The notes under the pieces were generated by a model. The model had not been told where the DNA came from. It worked only from the letters and a program-made list of their open reading frames with translations, and did no database searches. A DNA stretch of 64,000 bases from Ciona savignyi. Its lineage: Eukaryota > Chordata > Ascidiacea > Phlebobranchia > Cionidae. Position numbers and translations under genes: made by a program. Location of the stretch: NCBI GenBank assembly GCA_000149265.1, contig CH003423.1, positions 1,037,221 to 1,101,220 on the forward strand. Direction: 5' to 3'. Below are positions 10,195-22,100 of the stretch, one piece after another. Each line of letters opens with the position of its first letter. Within the stretch, counting starts at the first letter, position 1.

Positions 10195-13100
10195 TTACAA
10201 GTTCCAGGTATTAACGGCGAAAGTTTCCGATTTTCTTAATGAATCTTCACAAATAAGATCAGCTCTGGTGTCACTGTGTACAGGTTGGGCAGCTAAGTTT
10301 AAGTCGTCACCAACACAGAAATCTTGCAAAGCCGCCCAATCGGCTCGAATAACGATCCGGTTTTCAACCAAGGTCAAGATCTTGATCTGACTGGAGTGAT
10401 ATGTGTTGTTAAGAATATTAATACTGAAATAAAAACATGGCACACATATACAAGATAGAACTTCTCGTGTTCTCTAACAAACTTTAAAACGTTTTTTTGT
10501 TACAAATTTTTCGCAATTCGTATAAGAAATTGGTCTTTTGAATTAAGTTGTGTTGGACAATTATTTTGGTTATCACATCAGTTGGCGTAAAATCATTTTA
10601 TCAGTGGATATATATATATATCAAAAGTGTCATGGCTTAAATTTTGTACGATATAAAGCTAGCTAAAAATGTGAGAAACTTCCTACCCAGTATTCCGATC
10701 AATACACGCCACGTCATCTATTCCATCTCCATTAATATCTGCTGCATCACGTAAGAGAGTATGCTGGTTGGTATTGCAGAATTCCAAGTTTTCATCCAAC
10801 GAGAATCCATGTTGTATCCCAAGCTTTGTCCCAGAGAAGAGTTGTCTGTGTTGAAATTAACTGAGTTAGCTCAGCTACATCTAGTTAGTTAAGTCTATGA
10901 TAGCATATCTTACTACAGACCAAAAATGTCTAATAGCGTCTAGGCCAAGGACACAAACGCTCAGATGGCCAGTTTGATGTTAAACTATCCTTATCATTAT
11001 CCTTGTTTTAAATCTGATTAAACCACTGTTTTCAGATAGAGTTTGCTTAAGTGTACTCCCCAAGGAGACGAACGATTAAAACGTAGCTGGTTTTCACCCC
11101 ACGTCCTTTTAAATAATGGTCTGACTTGATACAATCAGAGCTAACCAGCTAAAATAATTATAGATGGTTTATAAGAAAACGTAGGGAAAGGTCAACCTAT
11201 TGTTTGCAGAAGAGTTAACAATTATATAAAGTTAGGTTGGGTATGTGGGCTTCCAGTCAAAGGGTTGCAGGTTTAAAACTGGTTGCTAGCTATTCGGTTG
11301 TATCCTTGAGCAAGGCACTTAACGAACATTGCCTGGACCCAGCGGATTAAGGAATCCTACTAAATTGAAGGAAAGTGTGAATCATACACAACACACTAGC
11401 TCCGGTAACCTGAGGGTGGTCATGAAGTGATCTGACGATAGCCGGTGTGTTCACCCCCTTGGTTTTCCCATTAAAAGGGATAAACATAAATATTCTATCC
11501 TATCTCATGCACAACTCCAGTGGTGGCACATCCATTAAAAAAGTTGTAGAAAATACCAAACAGGAAAGGCAGAATACATACATTGAGTTATGTCTCAAGC
11601 AAATCATATCTTTAAAATCATCACCGTCAAATTTCCCGATAACTTTTCTCCCATTAAGACACAGAAATGGGGTTTCCCCTTCCAGCAAATCAGCTGCAAG
11701 AAAACTTAAATTAAAACAAGTTGTCTTATTTAATTCTTTAATCAAATAAACTACATGAAAGCAAGTTGGTTGCGTCCTTGGACAAGGTAGACTTGTCTAA
11801 ACACAGTGGATCAATGAGTTCTACCTAATGAAGAAATGTCTCAATTAAACACAATACACTGCAATAACTCTGGTAACCAGACCATGGGTATGAATAATAC
11901 AATAATTATCGATGTGGTAACACCCCTTGCGCTTTTCCATTCACATGATAAAAATAATCATCTTATATCTTACTAACCCCAAGTTGTGAAGTTTCCAATG
12001 AGTCGTTTACGTCGATACAAAACCGATGTTTTCGATGGCACTCTTCCATTAGGTGGTGTTACACCATACCCGCATTGACAAAACTTGCGTCTTCTTTGTT
12101 CCCCTTTCGAAATGGTTTTCGCATAAACCTGGAATTGGACATGTAAACTGACATAAGGGCAAGGTATTTTTTTTTTCAGTAACAAACAGCAGCAAGTAAA
12201 ACAAATAATGACACAGGAGCAGAAAAAAAGACAAAACAAGCATTTGTTTAGGCAGGTTATCTAAAAAATATAGACAAATAAAGTGGACACGACCATCAAA
12301 CCGTTTTTACATTATGCCAGATTTGTTTCCTTAGATCTAATTAATGTGTTTTAGTATTCATCGTTTTTGACTTTTGCCCGTGTAATACTTCCGTTGATTT
12401 TTATTTAGGTTCTTAGGATTTGGCTATTTACTGGTAGAGTGTATTTGGTAGGTTGGTTTTTTAACCAGGCTTTATATCATTTCGAATATAGCTTGCCTGT
12501 TAATGTTAAACATAGTGAGTAAACTAGCATGAGTCGTCATTTATGTTAGTGTCTTTCTCATAAACTATAAACAAATAAAAAAATCAGACATATGCATTGC
12601 TCTGTAGTCTGTATATAAATGCAATGTCTATACCTAAAGTCCATGAATTAGTTTTCCATCACTGAAAAAACTGGTAGTCACTTAGCTTTGATTTCAGCAT
12701 AATGCAATGAAAGGAGTGACATGGTCAACCAGTATGTTTGTTTAAAGTGTAGATCATTTGTGTTGGTATTCAGGCAAGCATGTACATGTAATATAAAAGC
12801 AGTGGGTACCAATGATACCCTGCCCTACTAAGCATCTTATCCACCCCAGATAGCCTTTTTGTATGGCAACTGTCACGTTACTTAAGCAATTGCACTAAAT
12901 GTTACAAATTGCATATAATTTTCATTTTTGTTTATAAATTCAATCAAATACAATAATAAACTTGTGAAAAGACACCCAACAGTCGACCTTTTTACCATAT
13001 GAATAACAGTTAAGTTACCACAAGACTAATAGTAACCGACATTCATTTTTTTTCTAATCCTAAAGACATTCCGCTTTACCATGCTTCGTAAAAAATACAC

Positions 13101-16100
13101 AACTTAACCCTTTAACTGCCGGCTGTTTTTTTGGTCATTTTTCGGCTAAGTTGCCTTAGGTTAGAAGCTTCTGTACAAAAAACTATTGAAGTAAGCATAA
13201 TATGATGCAACAGAAAAGTTGTTCAGTAATAAATTTTATTTTTGTTTTACATTAGTAAAATTTTGATGACGTCATGCATTGTGCAATGACGTCATGTGTT
13301 TCTATTTAGATCAACAAAAACTATCTTTTTTTCTCATTTACAACCAAAACAGTATGTAGCAAAGTTATTTATGATTATATTTGGACCATTTTTGTACTAC
13401 TCTTTTTGTGATGACCTCACAACTTGACTGATGACGTCGTAATACGCAAATCATTTTTTTTTTTTTACTTTTGCCCAATGAAACACAAACACATAGCCAC
13501 TGGAAAACAAAACTGATGCAAAACAACTTCAAAAAGGTTCCTTATTGCTAGAACTACTTGAAAATGAAGCACAACTGCTTCCAGAATCACTATCAGCCAA
13601 CAAAAGGGCAGTTTCTTCAACAGAATATCTGTTTTTACCCTCCATAAGCTCAAAAATGGCTTAATCCAAAATGTACAAGCGCAAAACGAATGGATTTTTT
13701 CAAACTAATCAAGCGAACCATGACGACAATAGTTGAAAACTAATCGGGGACTAAAACCGCAATTAAAACTAATTAAAACAACCAAAACCCCACACGTATA
13801 TTTATACGTTTTTTCAAACTTAAATAACTAAAAAAATTTAAATGCAAACCTATATATCATCTTATATTGGTAAACGCAGAAATTATTCAGCTCTCCAACG
13901 CCATCTCACTGATCAAAATCGGCCGTATACTTTTCCACTTGTGCAATTTTCGGCGCTGTCGACTTGAGTCGACAGCGGCAGTTAAAGGGTTAAACAGCAA
14001 CTTACACCAGGACAATCAGTGGATCTAAACGCATGCCTCAAACAAAGACGATCGCTCGTAGTAGTGGTGGTGCCATCGCAGGGATCCGGACACAGTGGAT
14101 ACCAATGTGACCATCCCGTCCACAAAGCTTTTTTCGTTTCTTCCTTTAGTCTTTTTAACTCTTTCTTTACATGCTCTGCATAGCGTGGCGATGGTTGTTT
14201 TGAGGGGTTTTCGAAGTGCAGTGTTTAGTAATATTGAGTATTGAATCGGTTAAGATAGAATGTTCTTCTTTTACCGCAGTCAGTGGGGAAATGCAACCGT
14301 CATAATTACGAGGTCAATCGTCGTTCTAGTTCGCAGCCATATCCGGGTAGGATTATTACACAGACTCTGAAAAATTACCTTGTCCGGAAATGTTAGGCTG
14401 GTGGTTTAGTGCGTCGCCTTTCAATTGAAAGGCTGCAGGTATGAAACTGGTCGCTAATCGGTTGTGTCCTTGGGCAAGGCACTTTACAGACATTGCCTGA
14501 ACCCAGCGGATTAATGGGTTTTGCCAAATTAAAGGAACATATCTATCATATACAACACACTGCAATAGCTCCAGTAATGCGACGGTAGGTGCGAGGTTAT
14601 CTAAAGATTGCCCGTGTATTAATCCCCTTGCTTTTCCCATTTACGGGGAAAAACATGAATATCCCATCCTATTCCAATTTTCAGAGGTGTGTAACTAACA
14701 TCGCCACCATGTTATAGCACCCAGTTACCCATTGTTCTAACCAATAGAGCTATATGGTCAGACAAACTGTTTGATTTTTGGCTTATTCCTTAACGTGCCA
14801 TATTAAGCACTTAAGCAGAATTTACATCCTATTGAAGATGCAATTGGAAAGGGAAATGGGCAAAGCTTTTGCACTTAAACACACATGGATGTACATATGT
14901 ATAAGATTAGATTGAACACATAACACTTAAACGATGTTAGTTTTAAAAAAATTGATGAAATGTTCGATAACTTGAAGTACCTGGAACAGGACATTGAATA
15001 TCTTGATTGCACCACTCCCTTCTGTAAACATCATATCCAAATATCCACGTTGAGGGACAAAGTTCAAATTTGGCAGTGCACTCGCGCTTCCTTTGGCAAA
15101 TTATAAGGACAGTCAGGCGTACTAACAGTGAGCGTATGCCTAGATATTTTATATTTTGGAGTATTTCCTAGGGTAAACTGGGTTATTTAGGGTCAAAATG
15201 TTTTTAATTTAGTTTTATATATACATAAAATTTATTTTTTTACACTAAAAATTTAAAAGAAATACTGGTTTCCAGTTGCAAGCTATTTCTTATTTGGCGC
15301 AAAAGCGGCCTACTATTTTACACTTTGGTCTGTCGGAATATTGCTTAAGTTTACTTAAAAATTAGGGGGCAAATGCAAATAACCCGCTTTTCACTTTGCA
15401 TTATTGAAAGTTTTAACCTGATTGAAACCTTTGTATGAAACAGTGATTTGTTATGCAGGTTACAAGGTTGGGGCAGAAAAAAAATGAAAAACATTTCAAT
15501 TATTTAATCTTAAACATTAAAATATATTCAAACATATTAAATATTCAAACAAATTAAATGGTGATTTTTTGTCCAAAAAAACAACAAATTTTGGTGTATG
15601 ACTACAGTATGGAGCAATAAAGGTCGTTAATAAGACACCTCGTCCGAAAAGCACCTCCAGCACCCTTGCAGGTGTGATAGCAATCAGTCCACTGTGTCCA
15701 CTGGGAATACGTCGGCTTGCAGTTTCCTAATTTACATTCCAACCTAAAAAAATACAAAATGTGTTTTTGCTTTGATTTACGGTCACAAATCTTACAATTA
15801 ATTGCCAAACAAAAGTTACAATAATAAAATAAAAATATTATTTGTCCTAAAACGCTACATAAAGAACAAGAAAAATGTTCAACTGAGTGTGACATGTGTT
15901 TCGAATTCGGATATTGATTTAATTTATGGGTGAAAACAATTATTGTTGAAAGGCTATTTTTAGAAACTAAACTTGTATAATTCTGTGCTAGTTGCTAGTC
16001 TTACTTGTTTAACTAACCACATTTCACTTAAAATCTTCCTACACTTTAACTATGTACCTTTCATAGTTCTTTCCTTTGCAACCTTGCGCGTGCCCGCCTG

Positions 16101-19100
16101 TGGGATTCTGGCATATTCTATATCTCTGCCTGAAAGCATATGCTGTTCCACATGTGGCTCTACACTTACTCCATTCTCCAAATTCACCCCACCCCCCTAT
16201 GAAAAGTTGGTGTGTGTTATATGCGGGTGACTCTAAATACCCAGTGTGGGAAATGTGTAGGCAGTGTGTGGGCACACTTGAAACCCTTACCCTAACTTTA
16301 ACCCTAACCCCTACTCTGACCCTAACTTTAACCCTTACTCTGGTCTGGCACACTACCCGTACTGCCTGCACACTGCCTGCACACTGCCTGCACACTGCAT
16401 GCACACTGAGTATTTAGAGGAATCGTTACATGCTGGTAGTCTCTCATACTTTGTTTCTCAAGCTTAACTAAATAAGGATATGGTTAATTGGATTTTTCAA
16501 GTCTTCTACATACATTCGAAGGTTACAATTGTACTTGTACATAAGTTAAGGATTGTATTCTGACCATGTTGTGATTCTGCTTAGTTGTTTTAGAGTGAAG
16601 GAAATTAATAGTTATGCATTAATCTAGGTTCTCTGGGAATACCACATATTTACCACCGCATACTGTACCAACATAACTGGATAGAATAGATTCTATTATA
16701 ATTAGGGCTGCGAAAAATTAACGGTTAACCACGGTTAACCGTTTTTATGGTTAACCGTCACGTCAAATTTTAACCGTTTAACCGTTTTTTAACAACTCTT
16801 TTTTTGAACACTTTATCTGTTCGTTGGTTGGTAAAACGCACGCTTTCATGACATTAAATACCTGACTGACAACAGTACAAAATGTGGGATGGCAACATAC
16901 AAAATATACCACTCAGGTTTTTTCACTCATTATGGTATTTTTTACAATGTGTCTACTGTAACAACCTATATAACACACACGTTCATTCATATTTTGAAAC
17001 GTTACTTTACCGCCCACATTTAATTGGGCGTAATTGCGTTTTAATAATCTTCAAATATACATAACTCCATTCACACGTTGATTGTTTCATTATTAACTTA
17101 ATATAAGCAACCATTCACACGTGGATTGTTTGATTGTCAACGTAATATACGCACCATTCACACGTCGATTGTTTGATTGTCAACGTAATATAAGCAACCA
17201 TTCACACGCTGATTGTTTGATTTTTAACTCAATATTACGCATTACAATCAAAGTTATACTATGTGTTACCTTAAGGTGACGTTTAAAAAACTATAAAGTA
17301 ACGCATAAATAAGACCCGATAATGCCGGTAATCACGCGCGTTATTTCTTTGCTGCCTGAACTTTTTTTGCCAAAAACGGTGCCGATTTGATGGTAGTTTA
17401 AAGAAAATCGGTTAACGGTTAACCGATCATTTTTACATCAGTTAACCGTTTTTTAAATTAACCGTTAATTCGCAGCCCTAATTATAATAGTATAATCTAA
17501 TTTTTATCAATGTTTGCATTGATCACATACGCGGGACAACAGCAGATACCAATTATTCTAAGTAACAAACACACAAAATTTGTCTTTGTTTGTTTCAAAA
17601 CATGGTCAGGATATATGCCTGAACCCATTGGATTAATGGCGGTGGACACAAGGTGATCTGACGGTTGCTAGTGTGTTAACCTTCTTGGTTTTATCATTTA
17701 CAGGATAAACATGAATATCCTATCTTATCTGTAAATTGTGGTTCTTGCAGTAAACAGCTCAGAGAAGCCGAGTTTGGTGTTTAATAAGTCGTGCCCGCAT
17801 ATATTGAATTAATCATCATATGCGTGTTTTGTCATGGTCGTAAGTAATCTAGAATAACAATCAACCTTCAGGAAGGAGCTCGGATGGTCAGATCTAGTGC
17901 CAGACTCGACAAGCCCCAAACAACACCTGAAAACCCTACATATCCTATCCCATGTAGGAACATAATGCATTTTGTTGTAGGTAGTCTTTAGAAGCAAAAT
18001 AAGTCACCTTTTCTGTTGGCTGCTTTCACTGAGCATTCATAGAGCTTATCAATCTCGGCAATATCGGTTTTAGATGGATATATGCCTCCGTTGATTATCG
18101 GCTGCTGGGTTTTTCGAATTATAAATGTATAATGACTCCAGTCTATTTGAAAGCTGCGACTTGTATAGTGCATGAGGGACCTTGTGTCGTATTCAAAGTT
18201 GAGATCCGCTACCATCGCTGGATTAGCTTTGTTATAATTGTGAAGTTTACCTGAAAATGGTCTAAGTTCAGTTTTAATTTAGAAAAACGGCAAAAAAAGC
18301 AAATCAAAGGAACATAAATGGACCGCAAAACATACAGTTGCAAAAACACGTCTTAAAAAAAGGGGTATTTATAAACTTTCATTTTTTTTATAAATAGTCC
18401 AGTAATTTCAACTTACACCAATTTTTATAGCACAATTTTAGAAATTAAAATCAAATGGAATATGGTTGGTAATAAATAAATGATCTTGGACTGGACTATT
18501 ACAAAAGGTTACTTAACCAGTGTCTTGAGAATTGACTAAAGTAACTTTTTTATCCAACACAAAACATATACTAAAATAGTTCTGATAACCAGAATATGTC
18601 CTTTATAAAGACACAATAGCAAACATTGTTTGAACCCACAATTGGAATTTAAAAGAGTGATATGCATTAAAATAGCTCAGCTGTTCAGGTAATAAAACAG
18701 TGGGCACATGATTATCTAGCGGCTTCCATGTGGTAACGGCAACGCCTATTAGTGTTTCCTAGTCACAATATTTAAATATCCATATCGTATCCAATACAGT
18801 GATATAATGCAAAAGTTTACTTGGTTTGATGTTTTTATTAAAGACTTCAATGTACAGGTCCCGGTCAGGTCTGGACTGTTCATGGAAAAAACCCATGGCG
18901 TGCAACACCTCGTGAATCACAACTGATATGTGGTCGCAGTCAATACCAATGGAGACCTGCTGTCTTAACCCAGCCATTCCAATGCCAGAGCTGCAAAAAC
19001 ACACAGTTTACTTAAAGGCTAATCCTTTATAAACTAGAGAGTGTCAACCACGTGTTTAACCACCACTATTTGTAAAACACATGTTGTATGCCATATTTTC

Positions 19101-22100
19101 ATGCTACTGCTACAGGGTCCCTAACCACATTTTGTATCTTATACACTGAGTATGTAGTTTTTGTTTCTGCAAGCATAAACGCATGGGTCCCAAAGTTATC
19201 AAACCAAACTTCTTCTCCAGGTGAAGGTAAAAAAAAGAACAATCGTGTTAGATTTACGAAGGATTCATCACAAATGTTTTAAATATAAGCTTTTTCTTTA
19301 AGTGCTGTATTGAAATGAAGCTAAATTCCTAAAACAGCCCAATTTAGTTTTTGATGGCTTCGGGGAATTTCCCATGGGCTTAGTACATAAGTTTCTGTTT
19401 TTTACATATGTGGGTCATGTTATCTAACAATTCTTAAAGTTTTAATCCAATTTGACGAATCCTTGTTGAAGATTTCAGTGCACCACAATCATGAGTCAGG
19501 AACATATCTTCGTTTTTAAGGGAGTTACCCTAAGTAAATGTTTTCTTTCTTTTAATTGACATAGGGTGGCTAACGATCCAGCATTCCACTAAATCTGATC
19601 AAAATTAGAGCAGCCGTTCAAACGCTATGGCCCGAAAAGCTATTTTTTTAGAAAAATAACGGTTTTGGATTTTAACATCTCAGGGGAATTCCCCTAGATT
19701 TATCACCCACAATTTTTTTACTGCGTATTTAGACCATGTTGTCTAACAAATGACCAAGTTTTTTTACTATTCTATTATTCCTTTTGGTAGATGTCAGGGC
19801 GTTATGCCATGCCTGTCACAATCATAATTTGAGAACAAAATCTTTTTTAGGGTATTTTCCTAGATAATTTTTTTTATTTTTTCTAATTGTTAAATTAGTA
19901 GGTAATGCACTTACATTCCACGAAATCTGAATCAGATTGAAGCAGCCGTTCAAGCGCCATGCCCAAAAAAGCTACTTTTTTAGAAAAAAATACCGTTTTG
20001 GTGTTTAACGCTCCCGGGGAATTCCCCTGGATTTATCCTCCAAACTTATGGTTTCTGTTCATCTAGACCATGTTGTGTAACAAATACCAAAGTTTAATTG
20101 CGATTTCATTTTTCCTTCCGGTAGATGTCGGGCCAACATGGCGTGCTTGTCACAATCATGATTTGAAAACAAAATGTTATTTTTTAGGGTATTTCCCTAG
20201 GTAAATTTTTTATTTCTTTTAAGTGTTAAATCAGTTACTAATGCACTTACATTTTACCAAATTCTGATTCAAATTGGCAGTTGCCGATACAAGCGCCTAT
20301 GCCCAAAAAAGCTAGTTTTTTGGTAAAAAATACCGTTTTGGTTTTTAACGTCCCAGGAGAATTCCCCTGGTTTTATCTCCCAAAATTTTAGCTTCTGTTC
20401 ATCTAGACCATGTTGTCTAACAAATGGCAAAGTCTCATTGCGATTCCATTTTACCTTCTGGTAGATGCCATGCCTGTCAAGCGTTTGACGAAAAAAAAGA
20501 AAAAAAAAAGAAAAAAAAAACGGACAAAAACAATATGTGTCCCAATTTTTCAAATGGGACCCATAAAAAGTCCGAAGTCACATTACCTGCACCCATCTCC
20601 TTGTATAAACAGAATGTAGGCTTTTTCGTTATTTTTACGCGCTTTTAAATCCACACAGGTCCAGCGGGCCAGCCAGTCTGCTGCTTTGTTGATTACCGAA
20701 ATTGCATTATAGACTGTGATGAATTGGTGAAGTTTGTTAAGTAAACAAATCATTTCTTCTTTGTTTTTTGGTATTCTTGGGCAAGGCACTTAGCGGACAT
20801 TACATAAACCCAACAAAATAAGGGGTTCTAACAAAACTGAAAGACCACATACAACAGTAACACTGTGGTGAGTCTGAGGGCATCTGATGATTGCCTTGCG
20901 TTTTTTCTGATTATGCAGATAAAACATGAAAATTCTATCACATCACAAGTGTGCAAAGTTATGGGTACATATTGCAAACCAGCAAATAATAAAAAAACAT
21001 TAATAAAAAATATATTTAAGACAGAACCTTATACCAGCAGGCAGCAATACTAGTTAAACTCACTTAATGAGCCGTCGTAGACAAAAGGAATCTGGATCCG
21101 ACCATTCGATCCAACTGGCCACTTTTTAGCATCTTTACTGAGTGTGTTCCCAGCAAAAATGTCAAGAGAGTGATTATCTATGTGATCCAGATATTTCTGC
21201 AAATAGATTTATGCTTTCAAGCTAAGTGATAATATTTGAAATAGAAATATTATCATCTACGACATCCATTTACCAACAAGTATTTTTGAATACGGTCATG
21301 TGGCCGAATGGTTAACCCAACTAAAAAATATACCGACTCTTATAAAAAAACAGTCCTGGTGACGAGCCCATCAAGGGTTAAAAACTTTGCTCTGTAAAAA
21401 AATAAAAAACAAGTAAGGTAACCTATCCTAGCACGTTATATGTTCTTAGCAGGTTGACATGGCTTTTGAATACCAGTATGAGTCATGCTTTTATAAAGAA
21501 TAAAAAATACAGGGTACTTGGGAATAATACTCTGAGAATTAAATGACACTTGCTAGCAGCCATACACTTGGATAAAGAAAATTGAAAACTTTACATTCAT
21601 TAACACAGGAAGACTTTTGTCATCAAATTGCACATCCCCCTCAAAGGTACCACGGCTCGCACAAGTGCAGTCAATCGCACATCCCTTTTCCTCTGTAAAT
21701 CCAAACGGACAGGGCGCAGTGCAAGTCGTAACATCAAACTTACAGTTTTTCTTGGAGACTGAAAAAAAATCAAATAGAAACAGAATATTCCATGCGTTTG
21801 TTCATGCTAATGCACAGAAGTTTTTTTATGGTTATGAAGAAAATGTTTAAAATAGGAAATTATGTGAGCGTCTGTTTTGTTTTCTAATTGATTCTTTGCA
21901 TAAGCCAAGCCGGAAAAAATTCACATATTAAATGCTTTTTTTCTAAATTTTTGTTATTTTTCTCTTTTGCCCATTTCTAAAGTTGTGGGCTTAAAACCAA
22001 CTCGGTGGCTAGTAAATTGTGTGAATAAAGTTATTTTAAAGACATTGCCTAAACCAATAGGATTACCATAGACCAGTTCTACTTTAACTATTGATCCAAA

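Noticed and set aside
16280-16345. Telomere or chromosome end
   Set aside because: The CCCTAA-like units are irregular, only about 65 bp long, and lie inside an intron of a gene that continues on both sides.
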